From: Rhodococcus sp. P-2
Lineage (GTDB): Bacteria > Actinomycetota > Actinomycetes > Mycobacteriales > Mycobacteriaceae
Direction of reading: 5' to 3'
Assembly: GCF_016598535.1 (NCBI RefSeq)
Contig: NZ_CP066779.1
Coordinates: 2,976,001-3,040,000 of the forward strand
Length of the DNA stretch: 64,000 nt
This document shows, piece by piece, positions 39,442 to 47,979 of this stretch. Numbering within the stretch: the stretch's first letter is position 1; every line of letters begins with the position of its first letter. A model generated the notes under the pieces. It made no database searches, was not told the DNA's origin, and saw only the letters and a list, made by a program, of their open reading frames with translations. Made by a program: the position numbers and the translations under genes.

Positions 39442-40203
39442 TTAAACCGGCAACTTCCGGAAGATCGGGCGCGGCACGTGGCGAAGACCCATCATGACGA
39501 AGCGCCACGGGCCGGGAGTCCAGACGATTTCCTTGCCCTTGTCCGAGGCGGCAACAGCGAGCTTCGCGACGATGTCCTTGTTGACCGTCAGCGGAGCTTC
39601 CTTGACGTGGGCGCTGAACTGGGTGCGCACCATGCCGGGGCGAACGACGGTTACCTGCGGTCCGAATTCCGCGAGAGCCTCGCCGAGTCCGAGGTAGAAG
39701 CCGTCCAGGCCCGCCTTGGTGGAGCCGTAGACGAAGTTGGCACGCTTGACGCGCTCGCCGGCAACCGACGACATCGCGATGATCTTGCCGAAGCCCTGAG
39801 CCTTCATCTTCTCGCCGAGAAGAACGCCGACCGAGACGGACGCGGTGTAGTTGACGTTTGCCACCAGAACGGCCTTGCGCTGGTTCTGCCACAGCTCTTC
39901 GGAGTCACCGTCCAGTGCGAAGGCGACGATGGCGACGTCGACGTCCCCGTTGGAGAACGCCTGGTCGATGACCTTCGGGTGCGATTCGAAATCAACGGCG
40001 TCGAAGTCGATGAGCTCCACCGAGGTGGCGCCCTTCGCTTCGAGCTGCTTGACCGCAGCTTCGCGTCCCGGGTCGCCGGGAAGAGCCGCCAGAATGACGC
40101 GGAGCGGCGCCTTCTTCAGGTATTCCTCACAGATGGCGAGGCCGATCTCGGAGGTTCCACCGAGAAGCAAAACGGTTTGCGGGTTACCTACAGCGTTGAT
40201 CAC
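39442..40203 (-). CDS. dprE2: Decaprenylphosphoryl-2-keto-ribose reductase DprE2
   Basis: NADH-dependent short-chain reductase that completes epimerisation of decaprenylphosphoryl-ribose to the arabinose donor. The 253-residue protein begins [23 protein letters not shown], with the SDR nucleotide-binding glycine motif. The catalytic Ser is in [13 protein letters not shown] and YGSTKAG gives Tyr-x-x-x-Lys. The closing [13 protein letters not shown] matches the M. tuberculosis protein almost exactly. The GTG at 40203 overlaps the dprE1 stop by four bases (GTGA). Confidence 0.95.
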   Translation of the reverse strand: MINAVGNPQTVLLLGGTSEIGLAICEEYLKKAPLRVILAALPGDPGREAAVKQLEAKGATSVELIDFDAVDFESHPKVIDQAFSNGDVDVAIVAFALDGDSEELWQNQRKAVLVANVNYTASVSVGVLLGEKMKAQGFGKIIAMSSVAGERVKRANFVYGSTKAGLDGFYLGLGEALAEFGPQVTVVRPGMVRTQFSAHVKEAPLTVNKDIVAKLAVAASDKGKEIVWTPGPWRFVMMGLRHVPRPIFRKLPV

Positions 40204-41633
40204 AGTTCCAGCCTTCTGGACATATCGGAGGCGAAAACGCCTGTGGGGTCGTACTTGCGGCGCGTCGCGATCCACTCGTCGATGCGCGGGTACATGGCGT
40301 GGAAGGTTTCCGCGGACGTTCGCGAATCCTTGGCCGTGTAGAGGCGTCCACCGAATTCGAGGACACGCTTGTCGAGTTCGGTGACGAACTCGTTCAGGCC
40401 CGGCTTGATACGGAAGTCGACGCAGATGTTCCAGCCCGGGATCGGGAAGCTCAGCGGCGCCTGGTTGCCCTCGCCGAACAGCTTGAACACGTTGAGGAAC
40501 GAGTAGTGCCCGCTGCGCTGGATGTCGACGATGATCTTCTTGAACTCGTCGACGGCCTCGGGCGGAACCACGAACTGGTACTGCAGGAATCCGTTGGATC
40601 CGTACGCGCGGTTCCACTCACCGAACATGTCGAGGGGGTGGTAGAACTGCGTCAGATTCTGGACCTTGCCGCGATACTTGCCGGACTTGCGGAACCAGAC
40701 CTCACCGATCGCGGTGAAGTTGAACTTGTTGGCCAGCCCGTTCGGGAAGACGTCGGGGAACGTCAGCAACTGCGGTGCATCGAATGCGAGCGGGTTCTTC
40801 TGCAGCTTGGCCGGAAGCTGATCGAGCTTCGCCAACGATCCGCGCGAGACTGCCGCACGACCGAGCTTCGGGGGCGCGGAAATCGCGTCGAACCAGGCGC
40901 TCGAGTACTCGTAGTTGGCCTCGCTGCCGTCGCTGTGCAGCGCGATGGTCTCGTCGAGGCTGTTGGTGACGTCGCCGTCGGCAATGAAGTACGCCGTCTC
41001 GGTCGGTGTCATCTTGATGGTGGCGCGCAGGATGATGCCCGTCAGGCCCATGCCGCCGATCGTGGCCCAGAACAGCGCGGCCTTGGGATCGTTGCGCCCG
41101 CCCTTGGGGGTGAGAGTGCGAACCTTGCCGTCGGCCGTCAGCAGATCCAACGACACGACGTGGTTGCCGAAGCTGCCCGCGCTGTGGTGGTTCTTGCCGT
41201 GGATATCCGAGCCGATGGCGCCGCCGATCGTGACCTGGCGAGTACCCGGCAGGACCGGAACCCACAGGCCGAACGGCAGAGCAGCCTTCATCAGCTGGTC
41301 CAGATTCACGCCGGCGTCGACGTCCACCAGAGCGGTGTCGCGATCGATGCGATGAATGCGGCTGAGTGCATTCATGTCGACGACCAGCCCGCCGGCGTTC
41401 TGCGCCGGGTCGCCGTACGAGCGGCCGAGGCCGCGCGCGATGACGCCGCGTCGCAGATGCGAGGGCTTGGAATCGTTCTGTTCCGCAACCTGGGCGACCG
41501 CGTTCGCGATCACTTCCACGTCGGGGGTGGACAGCACCTGTGCGGTGGTGGCGGCGGTGCGTCCCCAACCGGTGAGGGTGCGGGCTTGGGTGTGGAGAGC
41601 CGGCTTCGGCGTCTCTTCTGCTGTCGTGGACAT
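40200..41633 (-). CDS. dprE1: Decaprenylphosphoryl-ribose 2'-oxidase DprE1
   Basis: FAD enzyme that oxidises decaprenylphosphoryl-ribose to the 2-keto intermediate, working with DprE2. The 477-residue protein has the flavin-binding block [16 protein letters not shown] and [32 protein letters not shown], then the substrate domain ending [16 protein letters not shown]. Cys404, in GWNICVDF, aligns with M. tuberculosis Cys387, the residue covalently hit by benzothiazinones. The ATG at 41633 gives an N-terminus of expected size. It heads the dprE1-dprE2-aftA operon and is divergent from a GtrA gene across 63 bases. Confidence 0.96.
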   Translation of the reverse strand: MSTTAEETPKPALHTQARTLTGWGRTAATTAQVLSTPDVEVIANAVAQVAEQNDSKPSHLRRGVIARGLGRSYGDPAQNAGGLVVDMNALSRIHRIDRDTALVDVDAGVNLDQLMKAALPFGLWVPVLPGTRQVTIGGAIGSDIHGKNHHSAGSFGNHVVSLDLLTADGKVRTLTPKGGRNDPKAALFWATIGGMGLTGIILRATIKMTPTETAYFIADGDVTNSLDETIALHSDGSEANYEYSSAWFDAISAPPKLGRAAVSRGSLAKLDQLPAKLQKNPLAFDAPQLLTFPDVFPNGLANKFNFTAIGEVWFRKSGKYRGKVQNLTQFYHPLDMFGEWNRAYGSNGFLQYQFVVPPEAVDEFKKIIVDIQRSGHYSFLNVFKLFGEGNQAPLSFPIPGWNICVDFRIKPGLNEFVTELDKRVLEFGGRLYTAKDSRTSAETFHAMYPRIDEWIATRRKYDPTGVFASDMSRRLEL

Positions 41634-41696
41634 CAAGGTAGAGGTTACCTGGGAGTAGTGCCGACGGCTCCGACTCGAGTGGTTACTCTCGTCGTC

Positions 41697-42173
41697 GTGC
41701 CCGAAACACCTGCAAGTCACCAGCACGAACCCCACGTCCCGCTGCCCGTCGAGATTCCGGTCACGACGGACATCGCCGACGACGCGTTGGACCTGAAAAC
41801 GCAGATCGTCCGGTTCGTCGCGACGGGTGGGTTGTCGGCGGTCGTGGACTACGGGCTGTACGCATTCCTGTTCAAGGTCGTCGGCCTCGATCTGAGCGTG
41901 GCCAAGTCGATCAGCTTTATTGCCGGCACTACGACGGCGTATCTGATCAACCGGCGGTGGACGTTCAAGGCCGAGCCTTCTCGCGCCCGCTTCATCGCTG
42001 TCGTCGCGTTGTATGCGATCACTTTTGCGGTTCAGGTCGGGCTCAACGCGCTGATGGTGCATGTGCTCGCCGACGAGTGGTGGCGCATGCCGCTGGCCTT
42101 CGTCATCGCGCAGGGCACCGCGACGGTCATCAACTTCATCGTTCAGCGGGCAGTGATCTTCAAGATCAAGTAA
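41697..42173 (+). CDS. GtrA-family membrane protein (Rv3789-like)
   Basis: A 158-residue protein with four hydrophobic helices of the GtrA family. The signature [19 protein letters not shown] opens the first helix, [19 protein letters not shown] the second, and [18 protein letters not shown] the last. M. tuberculosis Rv3789, next to dprE1, was proposed to flip decaprenylphosphoryl-arabinose or to act as a scaffold for arabinan synthesis. The start is uncertain: GTG at 41697 or 41679, without clear ribosome site; the residues before the first helix (about 35) are polar and acidic. It is divergent from dprE1. Confidence 0.88.
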   Translation: MPETPASHQHEPHVPLPVEIPVTTDIADDALDLKTQIVRFVATGGLSAVVDYGLYAFLFKVVGLDLSVAKSISFIAGTTTAYLINRRWTFKAEPSRARFIAVVALYAITFAVQVGLNALMVHVLADEWWRMPLAFVIAQGTATVINFIVQRAVIFKIK

Positions 42174-42227
42174 CGGTTCGGGGTGGATTAGCGCATTCGT
42201 CCGGTTTCGTGGGAGAGAATCGAGCCC

Positions 42228-43154
42228 ATGATCATCGTTCTCGATTCTTCGGCCCTGACCAGGGGCGCACGGTTCGACGCCGCCATCGCCGACGCTCGCG
42301 CACTCGGACACCGCGTCGTCGTGCCGCGATTGGTCGTTCTCGAAGTTGCGAGTCGCTATCGCGAGGAATCGGCGGAGATGATCGCGGCCCTGAGCGTCCA
42401 GGCGCGCATGTACGACCGACTGGGATTGCGGCGCGACCTCACCAGATTCGTCGACGCAGCTCACGACAAGGCCGACGGCTATGTCGACGACGTGATCGAA
42501 GACCTCGTGGCGATCGGCGTCGAAGTGGTCGATCCAGTCGACGTGTCGCATCTCGAGGTGGCCGAGAGGGCGATCTCGCTGCGTCGGCCCTACACCGACA
42601 AGAAGAAACGTGACGGATATCCGGCGACCCTGAACTGGCTGACCGTGCTCGATCTTGCCGACCGGAACCCGGGCGTCGACGTGATCTGGGTCAGCTCCGA
42701 CGCACGGGCGTACGGCGACGGCGAAGACGGGGTCTGGCACGCGGATCTCGCGCGTGAACTGGCGGCGCGCGGCCTCGAGTATCGGGTCCGGTGGGCGTCG
42801 GACATCCCGCTGATCGACGGACCGGTGCAGGTGGAGCAGGTGGCTGAGGTCGCACCCGAGGCCCCGGTTGCTCAGGGCTTCGTGGAGCCGGAAGCGGTCG
42901 TTCCGGCAGAGATTCCCGAACCCGTGGCCCCCGTGGTTCCCGCAGCGCCCGTCGTTCCGGAGGCACCGGCATCAGCTCCCGCGCCCAAGCCCGTACAGCG
43001 CGCAGCGCGGACGAGAGTTGCGCCGCAGCGCATCGAACCCGCCCCGAAAGCTCAGTCCGGTGGACTGCGCGGTCTGGGCAAGGTCATCGGCGGGCGGAAA
43101 CGAAAGGTCACGATCGTCGACGATCTCGACGAAGTCGACCTCTTCGGTGCCTGA
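42228..43154 (+). CDS. PIN-like domain protein with long Ala/Pro-rich tail
   Basis: A 308-residue protein. The first 190 residues look like a PIN-fold nuclease of the DUF4935 type: [10 protein letters not shown] with Asp6 in the first acidic position, [12 protein letters not shown] with Glu, [26 protein letters not shown] with Asp, and [10 protein letters not shown] with the last Asp. The second half (about 200-275) is Ala/Pro/Val/Glu-rich low complexity. It ends in a basic patch GGRKRKV followed by acidic residues. PIN proteins are commonly RNases, often toxins, but no antitoxin-like gene is adjacent. Function unknown. Confidence 0.7.
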   Translation: MIIVLDSSALTRGARFDAAIADARALGHRVVVPRLVVLEVASRYREESAEMIAALSVQARMYDRLGLRRDLTRFVDAAHDKADGYVDDVIEDLVAIGVEVVDPVDVSHLEVAERAISLRRPYTDKKKRDGYPATLNWLTVLDLADRNPGVDVIWVSSDARAYGDGEDGVWHADLARELAARGLEYRVRWASDIPLIDGPVQVEQVAEVAPEAPVAQGFVEPEAVVPAEIPEPVAPVVPAAPVVPEAPASAPAPKPVQRAARTRVAPQRIEPAPKAQSGGLRGLGKVIGGRKRKVTIVDDLDEVDLFGA

Positions 43155-43173
43155 TCGCTTCTAATCTGGACAG

Positions 43174-44157
43174 ATGTCTCTGTTGCCGACTGTCAGTCGT
43201 AGGACCGGAACTCGATACGGCAGGCCGAGTATCGAATCGCAGGTCCTCTACAACGCGTGTCGATGGATGCTTCGGCCAGTGGTCGGGATCGCTCCGCTGA
43301 CGCCTGGCGCCATGCGCCGCGCCGCAGTGCTGGACTCGGCCGCGGGTGTACGCATTCCCTCCGGGATCGATCGGGAAGCGATTCGTTTTCCAGGTTTCGA
43401 CGGTGAGCTCGTGCGGACGGCAGGCTCGACGGCTGATCTGCGCGACGGTGTAGTTCTCTACCTGCACGGCGGCGGGTTCATGTGTTGCGGGCTCAACACG
43501 CATCGACCGGTGGTTGCCGGCCTCGCCAAGCGAACCGGCCTTCCGGTCCTGCACGTCGCGTATCGGCAGTTGCCGAGCACGAGCATCAGTGGGTCCGTCG
43601 ACGACTGTCTGGGTGCATACCGGTGGCTCCTCGAACAGGGAGTACTGCCGGAAAAGGTTGTCTTCGTTGGTGATTCGGCCGGAGGTTTCCTGGTTTTCGC
43701 GACGGCGCTTGCAGCTGTTGCCGCCGGAATCGAGGTTCCCGCCGGGCTGGTCGGACTCTCGCCGCTCCTCGATCTCGATTGCACCACCAAATCGGTTCAC
43801 GCCAACGCTCGACGCGACGTCATCGCCCCGGTGTCGGCATTGATAGCGATCGGAAAGCTTGGCGGACAGACGAACTCACCTGTCGACGGCGATCTGGCCG
43901 CGCTGCCACCGTCGTTGCTGATCGCCGCCGAATCCGAGGTTCTCAGAGTTGATTCGGAGGTGATGGCGCAGCGGCTCGCCGCCGCGGGGGTGCCGTGCTC
44001 GCTGCAGATCTGGAACGGTCAGGTTCACGCGTTTCCCGCCGTGTGGCCTGGCTTGCCGGAGAGCCGGGCCGCGTTACGCGACGTTGCCAGGTTCATTCGA
44101 ACCAGGCTCGATGCGGTCCCACCCCAGGCCGCGGGCGAAAGTTGTTCGGGAAGTTGA
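43174..44157 (+). CDS. Hormone-sensitive-lipase-type alpha/beta hydrolase
   Basis: A 327-residue esterase or lipase with the HSL-family oxyanion motif HGGGF (YLHGGGFMCCG), nucleophile Ser in VGDSAGGFLVF, probable acid in SEVLRVDSEVM and His in GQVHAFPAVWP. Such enzymes cleave short- to medium-chain esters; the substrate is unknown. ATG at 43174, 19 bases after the PIN-like gene. It converges with a TetR gene 13 bases on. It might belong functionally to the catabolic module beyond, but the orientation does not show it. Confidence 0.9.
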   Translation: MSLLPTVSRRTGTRYGRPSIESQVLYNACRWMLRPVVGIAPLTPGAMRRAAVLDSAAGVRIPSGIDREAIRFPGFDGELVRTAGSTADLRDGVVLYLHGGGFMCCGLNTHRPVVAGLAKRTGLPVLHVAYRQLPSTSISGSVDDCLGAYRWLLEQGVLPEKVVFVGDSAGGFLVFATALAAVAAGIEVPAGLVGLSPLLDLDCTTKSVHANARRDVIAPVSALIAIGKLGGQTNSPVDGDLAALPPSLLIAAESEVLRVDSEVMAQRLAAAGVPCSLQIWNGQVHAFPAVWPGLPESRAALRDVARFIRTRLDAVPPQAAGESCSGS

Positions 44158-44170
44158 ACTTCCGTTTCAC

Positions 44171-44755
44171 CTATGGATTATCGTGTGCTCGGGCATAGAT
44201 CGATTCGAGTTCGGTTACCGCTGAACGTCGATCGACGTTGTCGGGATCGAGGCGGTGTTGGAGGTTGATTCCGAGAGTGCTGGCCAGAAGGGTGACGGCA
44301 ACCAACTCCGGATTGGCGACCGGTGTGTCGATCGAACGCAGGTAGTCCGCGTACAGCGTTCGCATTGCGACGTACTGCTCTGCGTAGGTCTCGCGGATGG
44401 TGGACCCGGGAATCACGGCTTCGATCAGGATGGTCGAGAAAATTCGTGCCTCGGGGTACGACATCAACACGAAGTTGGCTTCGATCAATGCTTCGATTCC
44501 GGTCGCCGAGGATGATGCCAACTCTGCGCGCAACTTCTCCATGCCCCACCGGAATGCGTCTTCGACGACGGCTCGTAGAAGCCCGTCTTTCGATCCGAAG
44601 TGCCAGGCCACAGACCCTCGGCTGATGCCGGATCTTTCCGCCACGGCTTGTACGGACATGGCGGCCGACCCGCCTTCCGCAGCCAGTTCGGCCGCGGCCT
44701 TCACCAGTCGCCGTCTGGTTTCCTCGGAAATCTCCTGCTTGCGTGTCGACGCCAT
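44171..44755 (-). CDS. TetR-family regulator of the adjacent catabolic module
   Basis: A 194-residue TetR protein: helix-turn-helix LVKAAAELAAEGGSAAMSVQAVAERSGISRGSVAWHFGSKDGLLRAVV followed by a helical ligand domain. The ATG at 44755 is preceded by AAGGCAGGAAC; the frame remains open to 44851 but those residues are Arg-rich and unlike the family. It is divergent from the four-gene catabolic operon starting at 44967, and is its likely repressor by position. Confidence 0.88.
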   Translation of the reverse strand: MASTRKQEISEETRRRLVKAAAELAAEGGSAAMSVQAVAERSGISRGSVAWHFGSKDGLLRAVVEDAFRWGMEKLRAELASSSATGIEALIEANFVLMSYPEARIFSTILIEAVIPGSTIRETYAEQYVAMRTLYADYLRSIDTPVANPELVAVTLLASTLGINLQHRLDPDNVDRRSAVTELESIYARAHDNP

Positions 44756-44903
44756 TCGGTGTTCCTGCCTTCTTTCGTTCTCGAGTGCAGCCAATTCCGG
44801 CACGCGGTGACGTCGACGTGCCCGTCGGGGCCGAGACCTGCGCACCGGCACTCATGCTACGAGGCCGGCCATCGGACGGCCGTATTCCTCTCTCGATACC
44901 CTC

Positions 44904-44942
44904 TTGCCTATGTTGATCGTCCAGTTCTATGCTGAGCGTCCA
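44904..44942 (+). promoter_or_regulatory. Candidate promoter and direct repeats for the catabolic operon
   Basis: TTGCCT (44904-44909) and TATGCT (44928-44933) are spaced by 18 bases. CGTCCA occurs at 44918-44923 and 44937-44942, a 19-base period, flanking the -10 element, where a repressor would block RNA polymerase. Proposed as operator for the divergent TetR protein. Confidence 0.45.
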
Positions 44943-44966
44943 ATAACTTAACGGAAATGGGCGGAC

Positions 44967-45758
44967 ATGGAACTCATCGATCTGACTAGAACTCTCGATC
45001 CGGCCGATCGGGAACTGCTCCCCGAGGGTTTGAAGGCACTGGCTTCCGTCGTTGCCCCCTCGGTGGCCTACTCGCACCCCGCAGGTGCCGGACGCGACGA
45101 GTTCGCGGCAGCACTGCAGTGCGGAGTTCATGATCTTCCGGACGGTGAGGGGTGGGGATCGGAGATGTTGAGTGAGTTCAACAGCCATCTGGGCACACAC
45201 GTCGACGCGCCGTTGCACTACGGATCAACCTCAGAGGGTAAGCCTTCTCGCACGATCACAGACATCGCGTTGGATGAATTATTCTGCGAGACAGTGGTGC
45301 TCGACCTGCGCGGCCGGTGCGAGGCGAATCAGCCGATCTCGGTGGACGCGCTGAAAGCTGCCCTGGCGGCAAACGGTGCGTCCGTTCCCCAGGGTGGTGC
45401 CGTGTTGCTCCGTACCGGACAAGAGAGCTTCACCTTGGCCGATCCAGGGTTCTTTCAGTATCCAGGGATGAGTCGCGAAGGCACGCTGTTTCTCGCCGAG
45501 CAAGGCGCGAAGGTGCTGGGCACTGACGCTGCCGGCTGGGACTTGAGCTTTGCAGTCATGGCGCAGAAATTTCGCGACACCGGCGACAACTCGGTTCTCT
45601 GGGACGGGCACCGGGCCGGACGCGAACGTGAAGTATTCATCGTTCAGCAGCTGTCGAACCTCGCCGCGCTTCCGCCCTCGGGATTTCACGTGGCGTTTTT
45701 CCCGATCAAGCTTGCGCGAGCCAGCGCTGCCCCGGCTCGTGTGGTCGCGTTCGTCTGA
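44967..45758 (+). CDS. Cyclase-family (kynurenine formamidase-like) hydrolase
   Basis: A 263-residue metal-dependent hydrolase of the cyclase family, which includes bacterial kynurenine formamidase and isatin hydrolase. The metal-binding motif is SHLGTHVDAPLHYG (HxGTHxDxP). GGAVLLRTG and GTDAAGWDLS are other family blocks. It is the first gene of a four-gene operon with a fumarylacetoacetase-family hydrolase, a thiolase and an acyl-CoA ligase. It probably opens a ring or hydrolyses an amide or enol-lactone. The substrate is unknown. Confidence 0.85.
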   Translation: MELIDLTRTLDPADRELLPEGLKALASVVAPSVAYSHPAGAGRDEFAAALQCGVHDLPDGEGWGSEMLSEFNSHLGTHVDAPLHYGSTSEGKPSRTITDIALDELFCETVVLDLRGRCEANQPISVDALKAALAANGASVPQGGAVLLRTGQESFTLADPGFFQYPGMSREGTLFLAEQGAKVLGTDAAGWDLSFAVMAQKFRDTGDNSVLWDGHRAGREREVFIVQQLSNLAALPPSGFHVAFFPIKLARASAAPARVVAFV

Positions 45759-45811
45759 GCAGCATTCCCGCCTCAACTAACGAACAATTCAGTGAAAGGT
45801 ATTGATTCACA

Positions 45812-46744
45812 GTGAAACTTGCGACCGTCGAATACGAAAAGACCCAGCAGACGGCTCTGGTGACGGGCAGCGGCGAGCAACTGTTGTTACTCGAGCGAGC
45901 TCATCATGATGTGACGGGAAAACCGGCTCCAGAACTGGAAACCATGCAAACCATCATCGAAGGTGGTCCGGCGGCACGGGAGATCCTGGATCGGCTTGCA
46001 GACGAGCAGCCGGCAAGTGCAATCGTCGATGCGGGTGATGTGCGCTGGATGTCGCCGCTTCCTCAGCCGGTCCAGATCCGAGACTTCGGCTGCTTCATGG
46101 ATCACTTCCGCAACGCTCGCGCCCGAATTCAAGGGGTCGCACTCGAGGACGTCGAACTGCCGAAGATCCAGTTGGAGCGCCCGCTGTATTACATAGCGAA
46201 CCGATTGGCGGTGACCGGACACGAATCCGACGTCGTGTGGCCCGAGTACTCGAGCCTGCGCGATTACGAACTCGAATTCGCCTGTGTGCTGGGGCGCGGT
46301 GGAACCGACATCTCACGCGCGGATGCCTCTGCGCATATCTTCGGTTACACCATCTTCAACGATTTCAGCGCCCGCGATACTCAGCTCGAGGAGATCTCCA
46401 CCGGACTCGGTCTCAGTAAGAGCAAGGACTTTTCGAACGCGAATGTCCTCGGCCCCTGGATCGTGACGGCCGACGAAGTCGGTGACCCCTACCAACTCGA
46501 GATGACCGCGAGAATCAACGGAGACGAGGTGAGCCGAGGAACCAGCGCCGACATGGACCATCGTTTCGAGGACGTGATTTCGTTCGCCTCGACTTCCACG
46601 CGGCTGTACCCGGGTGAAGTCTTCTGTTCCGGCACCGTGCCGAGTGGATGCGGCTTGGAACACGGGCGGTTCCTCGAACCGGGAGACGTAGTCGAACTCG
46701 AGGTCGCCGGCCTCGGTGTATTGAGGAATCGAGTGGTGGCGTGA
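45812..46744 (+). CDS. Fumarylacetoacetate hydrolase-family protein
   Basis: A 310-residue FAH-superfamily enzyme, which cleave or decarboxylate 2-oxo/beta-keto acids in aromatic meta-cleavage and related pathways. The metal ligands are in DYELEFACVLG (Glu-x-Glu) and the following IFNDFSARDTQ. SKDFSNANVLGPWIVTADE and VFCSGTVPSGCGLE are conserved blocks. The GTG at 45812 follows GAAAGG. Its stop overlaps the thiolase start by four bases (GTGA), so they are translationally coupled. Confidence 0.88.
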   Translation: MKLATVEYEKTQQTALVTGSGEQLLLLERAHHDVTGKPAPELETMQTIIEGGPAAREILDRLADEQPASAIVDAGDVRWMSPLPQPVQIRDFGCFMDHFRNARARIQGVALEDVELPKIQLERPLYYIANRLAVTGHESDVVWPEYSSLRDYELEFACVLGRGGTDISRADASAHIFGYTIFNDFSARDTQLEEISTGLGLSKSKDFSNANVLGPWIVTADEVGDPYQLEMTARINGDEVSRGTSADMDHRFEDVISFASTSTRLYPGEVFCSGTVPSGCGLEHGRFLEPGDVVELEVAGLGVLRNRVVA

Positions 46745-47979
46745 GCGGCGAAGTCATGGTTCTCGGTGTCGGCGCGACTCCCTTCGGGCGGCACGCGGAT
46801 ACCTCGGCCTCGGAATTGGCGGGGCGTGCGGCGATCGATGCCGTCGAAGACGCGGGCCTGACCCGCGGTGACGTCGGTGCAGTCTTCTACGCGACCGTCA
46901 GTCAGAAGGCGATCGACCGGCAGCACATGATCCCAGGCCAGATTGCCTTGAGGCCTTACGGTTTCGGTGGAGTCCCGGTCGTCAATGTCGAAAATGCCTG
47001 CGCCGGCGGGGCAACGGCACTCTGGCTGGCGATCGCCCACGTTCGCGCCGGTCTGTCCGAGGTCGCATTGGCGGTCGGGGTGGACAAGCTGGTGTGCTCG
47101 GATCCGGCTCGAAGTCTGGAGGTGTTCGACGGTGCGCTCGACGTTGCGCATCGCGACGAGACGCTCGCCAGCCTTGCTTCGCTGTCCGCTCCGGTGCCGG
47201 GTGAACTCGGATCGCAGGGTGAGCGTTCGGTGTTCATGGAGATCTACGCTTCTCTTGCCCGGGCGCACATGGAGAGATTCGGAACGACCGAGTTCGAACT
47301 CGCGTCCGTAGCAGCCAAAAATCATGCGCATTCCGTGCACAATCCGCGGTCGCACTTTCGCAAACCCTTCACTGTCGACGAGGTGCTTGCCGCGAGGCGA
47401 GTCGCGTGGCCTCTGACCGTTCCGATGTGCTCGCCCGTCAGTGACGGTGCAGCGGCGGTCGTTGTGACCACTGCAGACTTTGCGCGAAGGCACGATTCCT
47501 CTCGGCGGGCGGCGCGGGTACTCGGTTGCAGCTTGGTGTCAGGCACGGATCGGGCCGCAGATGACGTGGAGAGTCACATCGGTCGCCGAGCGGCAGTGAG
47601 CGCATACGAGGAAGCCGGAGTCGGGCCAGGCGATGTGGATGTGGCAGAGGTCCACGACGCCACGGCCTTCGGTGAAGTACAGCAGGTCGAGAATTTGGGG
47701 TTCTGCCCGATCGGTGAGGGCGGCGCATGGTCGGCGTCCGGTGCGAGTTCATTGGGAGGCGTGCGTCCGGTCAATCCGTCAGGTGGGCTCGAATCCCGTG
47801 GTCATCCGGTCTCGGCAACGGGACTGGCGCAGGTCTTCGAGCTTGTCACGCAGTTGCGTGGACAAGCAGCGCGGCGACAGGTTCCCGGGGCTCGAATCGC
47901 GGTCGCAGAGAACGGCGGAGGTCTCTACGGCATCGAGGAAGCCGTCGCCGCGGTCACGATCTTGGGAGGGCCACGATGA
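46741..47979 (+). CDS. SCPx-type thiolase
   Basis: A 412-residue thiolase of the lipid-transfer/SCPx branch. The nucleophile is Cys87 in VENACAGGATAL. VHDATAFGEVQQVENLGF is the SCPx variant of the second catalytic block, His355 is in SRGHPVSATG, and NGGG replaces the usual C-x-G near the C-terminus. It should cleave a beta-keto acyl-CoA. It is coupled by overlaps to the FAH gene (GTGA) and the ligase (ATGA). No DUF35 partner is visible. Confidence 0.88.
   Translation: MSGEVMVLGVGATPFGRHADTSASELAGRAAIDAVEDAGLTRGDVGAVFYATVSQKAIDRQHMIPGQIALRPYGFGGVPVVNVENACAGGATALWLAIAHVRAGLSEVALAVGVDKLVCSDPARSLEVFDGALDVAHRDETLASLASLSAPVPGELGSQGERSVFMEIYASLARAHMERFGTTEFELASVAAKNHAHSVHNPRSHFRKPFTVDEVLAARRVAWPLTVPMCSPVSDGAAAVVVTTADFARRHDSSRRAARVLGCSLVSGTDRAADDVESHIGRRAAVSAYEEAGVGPGDVDVAEVHDATAFGEVQQVENLGFCPIGEGGAWSASGASSLGGVRPVNPSGGLESRGHPVSATGLAQVFELVTQLRGQAARRQVPGARIAVAENGGGLYGIEEAVAAVTILGGPR

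Noticed and set aside
40299..41696. Long open frame on the plus strand through dprE1, in frame with the GtrA gene
   Set aside because: It is the complement of a strongly conserved gene and its residues show no domain. High-GC codon bias keeps such frames open. Only the part after about 41679 matches GtrA.
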